The translations under genes were made by a program, and so were the position numbers. The notes below the pieces were generated by a model, which saw nothing but the letters and a program-made list of their open reading frames with translations, was not told the origin of the DNA and ran no database searches. Of a stretch of 19,691 nt of DNA, positions 1-6,946 are shown one piece after another. Each line of letters starts with the position of its first letter. Position 1 is the stretch's first letter. Origin of the DNA: Thermoanaerobaculaceae bacterium (GTDB lineage: Bacteria > Acidobacteriota > Thermoanaerobaculia > Thermoanaerobaculales > Thermoanaerobaculaceae). The stretch covers positions 1 to 19,691 of the forward strand of contig JALHTD010000105.1 of the NCBI GenBank assembly GCA_022865555.1, written 5' to 3'.

Positions 1-272
1 CGCCCTGGGACAATCCGGCCGGCTACGAGAAGCACAATCCCGTCAACTTCGTGAAGAATTGGAAGACGCCCATGCTGGTGATCCACGGGGCCCAGGATTT
101 CCGGGTGGCCGATACCCAGGGGCTCGGGACGTTCAACGCCCTGCAGCGACGCGGCATCCCCAGCAAGCTGCTCTATTTCCCCGACGAGAACCATTGGGTC
201 CTCAAGCCGGCCAACTCGATCCAGTGGCACGAGACGGTCATGGGCTGGCTGGACCAGTGGCTGAAAAAATAG
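1..272 (+). CDS. S9 family (S9C/DPP5-like) serine peptidase, C-terminal fragment
   Basis: The reading frame is open from base 3 (first residues PWDNPAGYEKHNPVNF) and stops at the TAG at 270-272, so the gene enters from the left and only about 90 C-terminal residues are visible. They match the end of an alpha/beta-hydrolase catalytic domain of acylaminoacyl-peptidase or dipeptidyl-peptidase-5 type. HGAQDFRV carries the likely catalytic Asp, and the family-typical stretch LYFPDENHWVLKPANS carries the catalytic His. The nucleophile Ser lies outside the window. The family cleaves short peptides or N-blocked peptides, often in the periplasm, but location cannot be judged here. The gene converges on the prolyl oligopeptidase gene at 346-2496. 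Assignment to S9 is confident; the exact subfamily is an inference. Confidence 0.85.
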   Translation, partial: PWDNPAGYEKHNPVNFVKNWKTPMLVIHGAQDFRVADTQGLGTFNALQRRGIPSKLLYFPDENHWVLKPANSIQWHETVMGWLDQWLKK

Positions 273-299
273 GCTTGGGGCTTGAGGCCTGAGGCTTGA
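272..299. repeat. Heptameric tandem repeat (GGCTTGR), four units
   Basis: Four consecutive 7-bp units, GGCTTGG-GGCTTGA-GGCCTGA-GGCTTGA, begin at the last base of the stop codon of the upstream peptidase gene and run up to the terminator hairpin. The exact 7-bp register is seen directly. It resembles the short tandemly repeated repetitive (STRR) heptamers known in cyanobacteria and other bacteria. A different heptamer family occurs between pyrH and frr. Confidence 0.75.
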
Positions 300-300
300 G

Positions 301-340
301 AAAAAGCGGGGGAGGGAAGGCCCTCCCCCGCACTTTTCTT
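301..340. terminator. Bidirectional intrinsic terminator between convergent genes
   Basis: A perfect 11-bp stem, GCGGGGGAGGG (306-316) with CCCTCCCCCGC (321-331), closes a 4-nt loop. It is flanked by AAAAA on the left (301-305) and by a T-rich stretch ending CTTTTCTT on the right (333-340), so it can end transcription from either side. It sits between the + strand peptidase fragment and the - strand prolyl oligopeptidase gene, as expected for convergent genes. Confidence 0.8.
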
Positions 341-345
341 GAGGC

Positions 346-2496
346 TCAAAAGGTCGGGGCAGGCATCACCAGGGCCTTGGTGAGGAACGCCAGGCGGTCG
401 GTGGCGTCGCCGATGAGCTTCGCGGTGGGCCTCCCTGCGCCGTGCCCTGCCCGCGTCTCGATGCGGATCAGGATCGGGTTGGCGCACCCCTGCGCCGCCT
501 GCAGCGTCGCCGCGTACTTGAAGGAGTGGGCCGGGAACACCCGGTCGTCGTGATCTGCGGTGGTGATGAGCGTGGGCGGGTAGCAGGCCCCCGGCTTGAT
601 GTTGTGCAGCGGCGAGTAGGCTCGCAGCGCCGGGAACATCTTCGGGTCGTCGGAGGAGCCGTATTCGGAGGCCCACGCCCAACCGATCGTGAACTTCTGG
701 TAGCGGAGCATGTCCATCACCCCCACCGCCGGGACCGCGGCGCCGAAGAGGTCGGGACGCTGGTTCAACACCGCGCCCACCAGCAGGCCGCCGTTACTGC
801 CGCCGTAGATCGAAAGCCTGTCGCGGGACGTGTAACGCTTTGCGATCAGCCACTCGGCCGCGGCGATGAAGTCGTCGAACACGTTCTGCTTGCGTTCGAA
901 CATCCCGGCCTGGTGCCACTCCTCTCCGTACTCGCCGCCGCCGCGGAGGTTGGCGAGCGCATAGACGCCCCCCATCTCCATCCACACGAGGTTCGACACA
1001 GAAAAGCTTGGCGTCTCGGGGATGTCGAAGCCGCCGTACGCGTAAAGCACCGTCGGGTTGCGGCCGTCGAGCCTGAGGCCCTTGCGGTACGTGAGGAACA
1101 TGGGGACTCGGGTCCCGTCCTTGCTGGTGTAGAAGGCCTGCGAGGTCGCGAACGCATCGAGATCTGCCTTCACGCGCGGCTGACGGAAGACCGTGCTGGT
1201 GCGCGTGGCCACGTCGAAGCGATAGACCGTCCCTGGCGTCGAGAAGTTCGTGAAGGAGTAGTAGGTCACGGCATCGGTGCGCTTGCCGCCAAAGCCGCGG
1301 GCGCTGCCGATGGCCTGCAGCTTCACGTCGCCCAGGGGTTTGCCGTCCATGTCGTAGAGCAGTACGGCGCTCGACGCGTCACGCAGGTAGCTGGCGATGA
1401 ACGTGTCGTGGACGAGGGAGACTCGCTGCAGAGAGTCCTTGGTCTCCGGGATCACCTCGCGCCACGCCGAGCGCTCGGGTTTCCGGATGTCTATCGCCAC
1501 GAGCCGGCCCCTCGGGGCCTGTAGGTCGGTCCGGAAGAAGAAGACCGGCCCGTCGTTGCCGACGAAGCCGTACTGGGCGTCGAAATCGGGCAACAGCTCG
1601 ACGATCTTTGCGTCCGCAGCGGCCAGGTCCTCGTAGAACACCATGTTGCGGCGGTCGGTCCCGACGTGCACGGTGATGATCAGGAAGCGGCCGTCCTCGG
1701 TGACCTCGGGGCCGAACTGCCATTCCTTGTGGTCGTCGCGCCTGTAGACAATCGGGTCTTCGGACTGTGCCGTGCCCAGCCTGTGGTAGCAGAGCTTCTG
1801 GAAGTAGTTTGTCGCCTTGCGCTCGGCGCCCGCCGGCGGCTGGTCGAAGCGCCCGTAGAAGAACCCTTTGCCGTTCTTGGTCCACGCCGCATCGGTGAAC
1901 TTGGTCCACTCGAGGCGGTCATCGGCGTCCTTTGCGGTCGTCACGTCGCGCACGCGCCACTCCTGCCAGTCGGAGCCCGCCGTCGAGAGGCTGTAGGCCA
2001 GCCACCGCCCGTCGTCGGAGACCGAGGTCGTCGAGACCGCGATCGTTCCATCCTTGGAGAGCGGGTTGGGATCGAGGAGGACGCGTGGCTCGGCGCCGTC
2101 GGAGTCCAATACGTACCACACGCTCTGCGCCTGCAGCCCGCTGTTGCGGCTGAAGAACGCCCGCCCGCCCTCGACGAACGGAACGCTGTAGCGCTCGTAG
2201 TCCCAGAGCTCGGTCAGCCGCTTCCGGATCGCCTCGCGGCCGGGGATCGCCTCGAGGAACGAGAACGTGAGCTTGTTCTCCGCCTCGACCCAGGTTTGGG
2301 TCTCCGCCGAGTCGAGCTCCTCCATCCAGCGGTACTGGTCCGCAACCTTCACGCCGTTGTAGTCGTCCACCACCGGGCCCCTGGGGGCCTCGGGGTAGGC
2401 GAGCCGGGCGGTTGCCGGTGGCTTGGGGGCGGTCCTGCAGCCCAGGAGCAGCGCGGCGAGCACCACGCACGAAAATGCCGGGTGGGTCTTGATCAT
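346..2496 (-). CDS. Prolyl oligopeptidase family (S9A) lipoprotein
   Basis: The 716-residue protein is close to the usual length of prolyl oligopeptidases (about 710). These enzymes cut after proline in short peptides. The N-terminal part (roughly residues 28-430) fits the beta-propeller gate; it opens with YPEAPRGPVVDDYNGVKVAD and the family motif DQYRWMEELDS. The C-terminal alpha/beta-hydrolase domain shows Ser567 in GGSNGG, an Asp at about 650/651 in ADHDDRV, and His685 in RAGHGAG. I chose the ATG at 2494-2496 rather than an in-frame start 27 codons upstream because AGGGAG lies 8 nt before it. It also opens a lipoprotein signal peptide with lipobox LLGC (Cys20), implying export and membrane anchoring. 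The gene diverges from rplM. No catalytic residue is missing. A secreted nutritional peptidase role is an inference. Confidence 0.93.
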   Translation of the reverse strand: MIKTHPAFSCVVLAALLLGCRTAPKPPATARLAYPEAPRGPVVDDYNGVKVADQYRWMEELDSAETQTWVEAENKLTFSFLEAIPGREAIRKRLTELWDYERYSVPFVEGGRAFFSRNSGLQAQSVWYVLDSDGAEPRVLLDPNPLSKDGTIAVSTTSVSDDGRWLAYSLSTAGSDWQEWRVRDVTTAKDADDRLEWTKFTDAAWTKNGKGFFYGRFDQPPAGAERKATNYFQKLCYHRLGTAQSEDPIVYRRDDHKEWQFGPEVTEDGRFLIITVHVGTDRRNMVFYEDLAAADAKIVELLPDFDAQYGFVGNDGPVFFFRTDLQAPRGRLVAIDIRKPERSAWREVIPETKDSLQRVSLVHDTFIASYLRDASSAVLLYDMDGKPLGDVKLQAIGSARGFGGKRTDAVTYYSFTNFSTPGTVYRFDVATRTSTVFRQPRVKADLDAFATSQAFYTSKDGTRVPMFLTYRKGLRLDGRNPTVLYAYGGFDIPETPSFSVSNLVWMEMGGVYALANLRGGGEYGEEWHQAGMFERKQNVFDDFIAAAEWLIAKRYTSRDRLSIYGGSNGGLLVGAVLNQRPDLFGAAVPAVGVMDMLRYQKFTIGWAWASEYGSSDDPKMFPALRAYSPLHNIKPGACYPPTLITTADHDDRVFPAHSFKYAATLQAAQGCANPILIRIETRAGHGAGRPTAKLIGDATDRLAFLTKALVMPAPTF

Positions 2497-2541
2497 TGGC
2501 GGTTCTCCCTGGCGCCGGCCAGTTCTGCAGGACGGCGCGCG

Positions 2542-2552
2542 ACTATATCCTA
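2542..2552 (-). promoter_or_regulatory. Possible -10 element for the prolyl oligopeptidase gene
   Basis: Read on the - strand, overlapping TAGGAT (2547-2552) and TATAGT (2542-2547) lie about 45-55 nt upstream of the ATG in otherwise GC-rich DNA. No convincing -35 hexamer sits at the right distance, so this is only a candidate. The divergent arrangement with rplM makes a promoter for this gene expected in the interval 2497-2631. Confidence 0.3.
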
Positions 2553-2631
2553 AGCTGCTCCCGGCCGCCGGAGCCACCGGCGAGTACCCCCGAGGGCACG
2601 CCGCCGCGCAATGCGGAGGCTACGAGCGCGC

Positions 2632-2661
2632 TTGACAGAAGGGCGTTCCTCGCGGTAGGAT
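2632..2661 (+). promoter_or_regulatory. Sigma70-type promoter for the rplM-rpsI-rpsB operon
   Basis: A perfect -35 TTGACA (2632-2637) is followed after 18 bp by TAGGAT (2656-2661), a good -10. Transcription would start near 2668, giving a leader of about 55 nt before the rplM ATG. It is the strongest promoter match upstream of the ribosomal genes. The L13 leader in E. coli is autoregulated; I see no conserved structure here that would prove the same. Confidence 0.8.
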
Positions 2662-2723
2662 CTCACCCCTTCGCGAGTAGAGGTATGCCTCGTGGAGTTT
2701 TCGTCAAGCGAGTGGAGAGCGAG

Positions 2724-3158
2724 ATGAAGACGTACGTGCCTAAAAAGGGTGAGATCCGCCACGACTGGTTCGTGGTTGATGCGGCGGACGTCGTGCTGGG
2801 ACGGCTGTCCACTGCCGTGGCCACGCTGCTGCGTGGGAAGCGCAAGCCGACCTTCACGCCGGGGGTGGACACCGGCGACTTCGTGATCGTGGTGAATGCC
2901 GGGCGGGTGAAGCTGACCGGCAACAAGTGGGATGACAAGCGGTACTACCGGCACTCCGGCGACCCGGGCCACCTGAAGCAGGAGACGGCCCGGGAGTTGC
3001 GCGAGAAAACGCCGGAGCGCATCGTGCGCTTCGCGGTCTGGGGCATGCTGCCAAAGAACCGCCTGGGCCGGGCGCTGTTCAAGAAGCTGAAGGTGTACGC
3101 CGGGCCCGAGCACCCGCACCAGGCTCAGCAGCCGCAGGCCTTCAAGGTCGAAGGGTAA
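2724..3158 (+). CDS. rplM: 50S ribosomal protein L13
   Basis: The 144-residue protein is one of the early assembly proteins of the large subunit and matches L13 over its whole length (142 residues in E. coli). Family landmarks are DWFVVDAADVVLGRLST near the N terminus, TPGVDTGDFVIVVNA, KRYYRHSG, and FAVWGMLPKNRLGR near the end. The ATG at 2724 follows GGAGAG by a few bases. The reading frame continues open upstream to 2496, but that part runs through the promoter and is not L13-like, so it is rejected. It is the first gene of an rplM-rpsI-rpsB-tsf-pyrH run; rpsI follows after 11 bp, the usual bacterial pairing. Confidence 0.97.
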   Translation: MKTYVPKKGEIRHDWFVVDAADVVLGRLSTAVATLLRGKRKPTFTPGVDTGDFVIVVNAGRVKLTGNKWDDKRYYRHSGDPGHLKQETARELREKTPERIVRFAVWGMLPKNRLGRALFKKLKVYAGPEHPHQAQQPQAFKVEG

Positions 3159-3169
3159 GGAGAGAAGCC

Positions 3170-3562
3170 GTGGCGAGCATCCAGTACTACGGGACCGGCC
3201 GACGCAAGACCGCCGTGGCGCGCGTGTACCTGCGTCCGGGGACCGGCAAGATCACGGTCAACAAGCGTGACTTCGAAACCTACTTCCCCAACCGCGTGCT
3301 CAAGATGATCATCCGGCAGCCCCTGCTGATCACCGAGAACGCCGAGAAGTTCGACATCCTCGTCAACGTCTCGGGCGGCGGGATGAGCGGCCAGGCCGGC
3401 GCGATCCGGCACGGCCTCTCTCGCGCCCTGCTCGAGTTCAACCCGGAGCTGCGTCCCAAGCTTAAGAGCGCGGGCTTCCTGACGCGCGACGCCCGCGAGG
3501 TCGAGCGCAAGAAATACGGGCAGCCCAAGGCGCGGCGCCGGTTCCAGTTCTCCAAGCGTTAG
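3170..3562 (+). CDS. rpsI: 30S ribosomal protein S9
   Basis: The 130-residue protein matches bacterial S9, which binds the head of the small subunit; its C-terminal tail reaches the P-site tRNA. Landmarks are YYGTGRRKTAVARVYL at the N terminus, GGGMSGQAGAIRHGLSRAL in the middle, and the basic tail KKYGQPKARRRFQFSKR ending in the conserved KR. The start is GTG at 3170. It is preceded by AAGGAGAG, which overlaps the rplM stop codon, so the two genes are probably translationally linked. No anomalies were seen. Confidence 0.97.
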   Translation: MASIQYYGTGRRKTAVARVYLRPGTGKITVNKRDFETYFPNRVLKMIIRQPLLITENAEKFDILVNVSGGGMSGQAGAIRHGLSRALLEFNPELRPKLKSAGFLTRDAREVERKKYGQPKARRRFQFSKR

Positions 3563-3591
3563 GAATCAGAAAGCCGAAAGGAGAAAGGCTC

Positions 3592-4464
3592 TTGGCTTCC
3601 ATCTCAATGAAAGAGCTGCTCGAGGCTGGCGTCCACTTCGGTCACCAGACCCGGCGCTGGAACCCGAAGATGCGTCCGTACATCTTCGGCAAGCGCAACG
3701 GGATCTACATCGTTGACCTGCAAAAGACGCTGCAGCTCTTCGAAGAAGCCTCCAACTTCGTCCGGGGCGTCGTGGCCTCGGGCGGAACCGTGCTGTTCGT
3801 CGGCACCAAGCGTCAGGCGCAGGACGTGGTGAAGGAGGAGGCCAGCCGGTGCGGCATGTTCTTCGTCGCAAACCGGTGGCTGGGCGGCACCCTCACCAAC
3901 TTCGTGACCCTGCGCCGGTCGGTGGACCGGTTCAAGGACGTGGAGCGCCAGCTCGCCAATACGGACACCCAGATCACCAAGAAGGAGCGCGTCCACCTGG
4001 AGCGCGAGCGCATCAAGATGGAGAAGAACCTCGGCGGCATCCGCGACATGGAGTCCCTGCCGGACGCGTTGTACGTGATCGACACCAACCACGAGCACAA
4101 CGCTGTCCACGAGGCCAACCGCCTTGGAATCCCGGTGGTGGCGGTGGTGGACACCAACTGCGACCCCGACGTCGTGGACTACCCGATCCCGGGCAACGAC
4201 GATGCCATTCGTGCGATCAAGCTCTTCACCGCCCGGGTCGCGGACTCGGTGCTGGAGAGTCTGGCCATGGTCGAGGGCCGCAGCCAGGCGGAGGTCGAGC
4301 TCGTTCGGGCGCCCGTCCCGCCGGTCGAGGTGGCCGCCCCCGAGAAGCCCGAGAAGCCCGAGAAGCCCGAGAAGTCCGAGGAGGTCGAAGAGGCGGCGCT
4401 GCCCTCGCTCGAAGAGACGTTCGAGGAGTACGACGAGGAAACGGAGCAGTACGAGAAGCGCTGA
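3592..4464 (+). CDS. rpsB: 30S ribosomal protein S2 with acidic C-terminal extension
   Basis: This 290-residue S2 is longer than the roughly 240 residues of E. coli. The body carries the family signatures MKELLEAGVHFGHQTRRWNPKM, FVGTKRQAQ, NRWLGGTLTNF and VDTNCDPDVVDYPIPGNDDA. The start is taken as TTG at 3592: it lies 6 nt after AAAGGAG and gives MASISMKELL, the usual S2 N terminus. The ATG at 3607 would remove conserved residues. From about residue 231 the protein continues into a low-complexity tail with EKP-EKP-EKP-EKS (residues 251-262) and a Glu-rich end, presumably disordered. It is followed by tsf, the usual arrangement, with a hairpin in the 74-bp gap. Confidence 0.96.
   Translation: MASISMKELLEAGVHFGHQTRRWNPKMRPYIFGKRNGIYIVDLQKTLQLFEEASNFVRGVVASGGTVLFVGTKRQAQDVVKEEASRCGMFFVANRWLGGTLTNFVTLRRSVDRFKDVERQLANTDTQITKKERVHLERERIKMEKNLGGIRDMESLPDALYVIDTNHEHNAVHEANRLGIPVVAVVDTNCDPDVVDYPIPGNDDAIRAIKLFTARVADSVLESLAMVEGRSQAEVELVRAPVPPVEVAAPEKPEKPEKPEKSEEVEEAALPSLEETFEEYDEETEQYEKR
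4342..4377 (+). repeat. 9-bp tandem repeat in rpsB coding the EKP tail
   Basis: Three exact copies of GAGAAGCCC and one copy with a single change (GAGAAGTCC) lie head to tail and in frame, coding EKP-EKP-EKP-EKS near the C terminus of S2. The near-identity at DNA level suggests recent slippage expansion, so copy number may vary between relatives. Confidence 0.85.
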
Positions 4465-4493
4465 AAGGTTTTCCCTAGCCACAGCGAACAACG

Positions 4494-4525
4494 GGCCAGG
4501 GGCGATGCGCTTCCTGGCCATTTTC
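4494..4525 (+). terminator. Hairpin between rpsB and tsf, possible attenuator
   Basis: GGCCAGG (4494-4500) pairs with CCTGGCC (4513-4519) around a 12-nt loop that contains an inner GCG-ATG-CGC stem. It is followed by ATTTTC. The T tract is short, so complete termination is unlikely. A partial terminator or processing site setting the S2 to EF-Ts ratio is the more likely role, by inference. Confidence 0.5.
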
Positions 4526-4538
4526 ATGGAGGGTTGAG

Positions 4539-5396
4539 ATGGCGATTTCTGCTGTCAGTGTGAAGGAGCTTCGCGAGAAGACGGGCGCCGGGATGATGGA
4601 CTGCCAGCGCGCCCTGCAAGAGGCCAACGGCGACATGGAAGAGGCGGTCAAGATCCTGCGCAAGAAAGGCTTGGCGGCCGCTGCCAAGAGGGCTGGCCGT
4701 GCCGCCAAGGAGGGCCTCGTCGCGATCGCCGTGACCGAGGGCAACGGGCGCGGGGGCATGGTCGAGCTCAACTGCGAAACCGACTTCGTCGCCCGCACCG
4801 AACAGTACCAGGCCTTCGCCCAGGCGATCGCCGACCAGGTGGTGGCCGACGGCACCGGCGACGTCGAGAAGGTCAAGGGAACCCGCTACCTCGGTGACCC
4901 GCTTCACACCGTGGCCGACGCGATTGCAGCGCAGATCGCCACGATCGGCGAGAACATCCTGCTCTCGCGGGTGGGCTTTCTGGCCGCGGGTCAGGGCATG
5001 CAGATTGGGTCCTACCTCCACATGGGCGGCAAGATCGGCGTGATGGTCGAGGTTGCCGGCGCGGCCGACGAGGAGACCGTCAAGGACGTCGCGATGCAGG
5101 TGGCGGCCGCCGAGCCGCGCTACGTGTCGCGCGAGGGCGTGCCGGCCGAGGTCGTCAAGGAGGAGCTCGACATCGCAACGGCGCAGGCCGCGAGCTCGGG
5201 CAAACCCCCACAGGTGATCGAGAAGATCGCCCAGGGGAAGCTCGGCAAGTTCTACGAGCAGGTCTGCCTGGTGGATCAGCCCTTCGTCAAGAACCCCGAG
5301 CAGAAGGTGTCGGACATGCTCGCCGCGCGCGGCGGGGTGGCAGTGAAGAGCTTCCTCCGCTTCAAGCTGGGCGAGGGGGCGGGAGCCCCGGAATAG
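4539..5396 (+). CDS. tsf: Elongation factor Ts
   Basis: EF-Ts is the nucleotide-exchange factor that recharges EF-Tu with GTP. The 285-residue protein lines up with E. coli EF-Ts (283). The N-terminal UBA-like module shows VKELREKTGAGMMDCQRAL. The exchange-critical motif appears as CETDFVARTEQYQAFA, and the two core repeats follow with GSYLHMGGKIGVMVEV and KFYEQVCLVDQPFVKNP. The ATG follows GGAGGG by 5 nt. Its stop codon TAG overlaps the GTG start of pyrH by one base, so the two are probably translationally coupled. Its partner EF-Tu (9657-10865) is atypical in the G domain, whereas this protein looks ordinary. Confidence 0.97.
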   Translation: MAISAVSVKELREKTGAGMMDCQRALQEANGDMEEAVKILRKKGLAAAAKRAGRAAKEGLVAIAVTEGNGRGGMVELNCETDFVARTEQYQAFAQAIADQVVADGTGDVEKVKGTRYLGDPLHTVADAIAAQIATIGENILLSRVGFLAAGQGMQIGSYLHMGGKIGVMVEVAGAADEETVKDVAMQVAAAEPRYVSREGVPAEVVKEELDIATAQAASSGKPPQVIEKIAQGKLGKFYEQVCLVDQPFVKNPEQKVSDMLAARGGVAVKSFLRFKLGEGAGAPE

Positions 5397-6118
5397 TGAG
5401 CGGCGCCACCGTGTACCGGCGCATCGTGCTCAAGGTCTCGGGCGAGGTCCTGATGGGCAACCAGCCCTTCGGGATCGCGGCCGAGGTCCTCCCCCAACTG
5501 GCCTCCGAGATCGCGGAGGTCCGCGACCTGGGCGTCGAGGTGGCGGTCGTAATCGGCGGCGGGAACATCATTCGCGGGATCGCGGCGACCCAGCAGGGCC
5601 TGGACCGGGTGACCGGCGACTACATGGGGATGCTCGCCACGATCATCAACGCGCTGGCGCTGCAGGACGCGCTCGAGAAGCGCGGATGCTTCACGCGCGT
5701 GCTCACCGCGGTGGAGATGCGCGAGGTGGCCGAGCCGTTCATTCGGCGCCGCGCCATCAGGCACCTGGAGAAGAACCGGGTCGTGATCTTCGCGGCCGGC
5801 ACCGGCAACCCGTTCTTCACCACCGACTCCGCCGCGGCGCTGCGGGCCAGCGAGATCCGTGCCAACGCTCTCCTCAAGGGCACCAAGGTGGACGGCCTCT
5901 ACACCGCGGACCCGGCGCGGGACGCAGGTGCGCGCCTGCTCAAGCGCGCGAGCTACCAGTACCTGCTGGAGAACACCCTGCAGATCATGGACGCGGCCGC
6001 GGTTTCGCTCTGCCAGAACGAAGCCATACCGATCCGGATCTTCAACATTCGCGTTCCCGGCAACATCCGCCGGGTGGTCCTGGGCGAGGACGTGGGCTCC
6101 ACCGTCGCCGATTCCTGA
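5396..6118 (+). CDS. pyrH: UMP kinase
   Basis: UMP kinase phosphorylates UMP to UDP in pyrimidine nucleotide synthesis. The protein has 240 residues, typical of the hexameric bacterial enzyme of the amino-acid-kinase fold. Visible motifs are KVSGEVLMG (residues 13-21, usually KLSGEAL), the glycine loop GGGNIIRG (54-61), GDYMGMLATIINALALQDALE, and the phosphate and UMP binding segment GTGNPFFTTDSAA (135-147). It starts with GTG at 5396, overlapping the tsf stop by one base; no separate strong Shine-Dalgarno is present. The order rpsB-tsf-pyrH-frr is one of the most conserved in bacteria, though here 244 bp separate pyrH from frr. Confidence 0.96.
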   Translation: MSGATVYRRIVLKVSGEVLMGNQPFGIAAEVLPQLASEIAEVRDLGVEVAVVIGGGNIIRGIAATQQGLDRVTGDYMGMLATIINALALQDALEKRGCFTRVLTAVEMREVAEPFIRRRAIRHLEKNRVVIFAAGTGNPFFTTDSAAALRASEIRANALLKGTKVDGLYTADPARDAGARLLKRASYQYLLENTLQIMDAAAVSLCQNEAIPIRIFNIRVPGNIRRVVLGEDVGSTVADS

Positions 6119-6119
6119 A

Positions 6120-6148
6120 CGACAGCTGACAGCTACCGGCTAACAGCC
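6120..6148. repeat. Heptameric repeat, left cluster (GACAGCT family)
   Basis: Immediately after the pyrH stop, 7-bp units GACAGCT-GACAGCT-ACCGGCT-AACAGCC run in register (6121-6148). The 14 bases CGACAGCTGACAGC (6120-6133) are the exact reverse complement of 6232-6245, so this cluster and the next form an inverted pair spaced by 98 bp. Confidence 0.7.
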
Positions 6149-6230
6149 AACCCGCCACCGGTCGGTTACTTGGGCCTCAGTGGAGAAGAAGCCGCCTGGG
6201 ACGAGCCGGCCTTGAGATAGCTTACTTTCA

Positions 6231-6251
6231 CGCTGTCAGCTGTCGGCTGTG
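6231..6251. repeat. Heptameric repeat, right cluster in opposite orientation
   Basis: Units CGCTGTC-AGCTGTC-GGCTGTG (6231-6251) are the reverse-complement form of the GACAGCT heptamers at 6121. They could pair with the left cluster in the transcript to make a long-range stem. The 98 bp between the clusters shows no gene. Confidence 0.7.
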
Positions 6252-6299
6252 AGGTGGTCGGGTTGGTGGGGGAGGGATGTTGGCTCTCCCGCAACCGGA

Positions 6300-6305
6300 T
6301 ACAAT
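6300..6305 (+). promoter_or_regulatory. Possible -10 element for frr
   Basis: TACAAT lies about 58 bp upstream of the frr ATG in GC-rich DNA and is a good -10 hexamer. The -35 region is poor: TTGGCT at 6280 would leave only a 14-bp spacer. The long gap after pyrH makes a separate frr promoter plausible. Confidence 0.35.
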
Positions 6306-6362
6306 AGGGCGCGTTGAGATCTCAATGCGGCCCGACCACGGCGGGTCCGCCAGGGGGTGGCG

Positions 6363-6917
6363 ATGCGCGAGACGGTCAAGAGAACCAGGGCGCACATGGA
6401 CAAGGCGGTCGAGGTCCTGCGGGATGAGCTCAAGACGCTGCGCGCGGGCCGCGCCTCGCTGGGGATCCTTGACGCGGTGCGGGTGGACTACTACGGCACC
6501 CCGACCCCGCTCAACCAGGTTGCCAACCTCTCCGTGCCCGACCCGACGCTGATCGTCATCCAGCCCTGGGACCAGACGCTGATCTCCGCAATCGAGCACG
6601 CGATCCAGAAGGCGAACCTGGGCCTCAACCCGATGAACGACGGCAAGGTGATCAAGCTCCCCGTGCCGTCGCCGACGCAGGAACGCCGCAAGGAGCTGGT
6701 CAAGATCGCCCATGACTACGCCGAGCGCGCCCGCACCGCCGTTCGCAACGTGCGCCGGGACGGGAACGACGAGCTGCGCAAGCAGGAGAAGGACAAGGCT
6801 TTCTCGGAGGACGACATGCACCGCGGCCTGGACGAGGTGCAGAAGCTCACCGACGAGCACATCAAGCTCATCTCCGATGTCCTGGCCTCCAAGGAGAAAG
6901 AGATCATGGAGGTGTGA
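6363..6917 (+). CDS. frr: Ribosome recycling factor
   Basis: RRF splits the post-termination ribosome together with EF-G. The 184-residue protein matches the 185-residue E. coli factor. The long three-helix bundle contains LRAGRASLGILDAVRVDYYGTPTPLNQVA, followed by VPDPTLIVIQPWDQ and NPMNDGKVIKLPVPSPTQERRKELVK, with the conserved EDDMHRGLDEVQKLTDEHIK near the end. An in-frame GTG at 6357 is possible, but AGGGGG (6352-6357) is best placed as the Shine-Dalgarno for the ATG at 6363, which gives the usual length. The stop codon lies inside a long hairpin (6914-6946). Confidence 0.96.
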   Translation: MRETVKRTRAHMDKAVEVLRDELKTLRAGRASLGILDAVRVDYYGTPTPLNQVANLSVPDPTLIVIQPWDQTLISAIEHAIQKANLGLNPMNDGKVIKLPVPSPTQERRKELVKIAHDYAERARTAVRNVRRDGNDELRKQEKDKAFSEDDMHRGLDEVQKLTDEHIKLISDVLASKEKEIMEV

Positions 6918-6946
6918 GATGCGCCCGCGCTGCGGGCGCATCTCAC
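6914..6946 (+). terminator. Perfect 15-bp hairpin containing the frr stop codon
   Basis: GTGAGATGCGCCCGC (6914-6928) and GCGGGCGCATCTCAC (6932-6946) are exact reverse complements around a 3-nt loop GCT. The frr stop TGA (6915-6917) is within the left arm. There is no T tract after it, so it is not a standard intrinsic terminator. It may block 3' exonucleases or cause pausing. It adjoins a REP-like repeat. Confidence 0.6.

Noticed and set aside
442..1524. Open + strand frame of 360 codons opposite the prolyl oligopeptidase gene
   Set aside because: Its translation is an Arg/Val-rich mirror of the peptidase gene without domains, and the - strand gene has a full catalytic triad and lipoprotein signal.
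2496..2723. Upstream extension of rplM in the same frame
   Set aside because: It runs through the TTGACA-TAGGAT promoter, and L13 proteins begin at the MKTYVPK position, which has its own Shine-Dalgarno.
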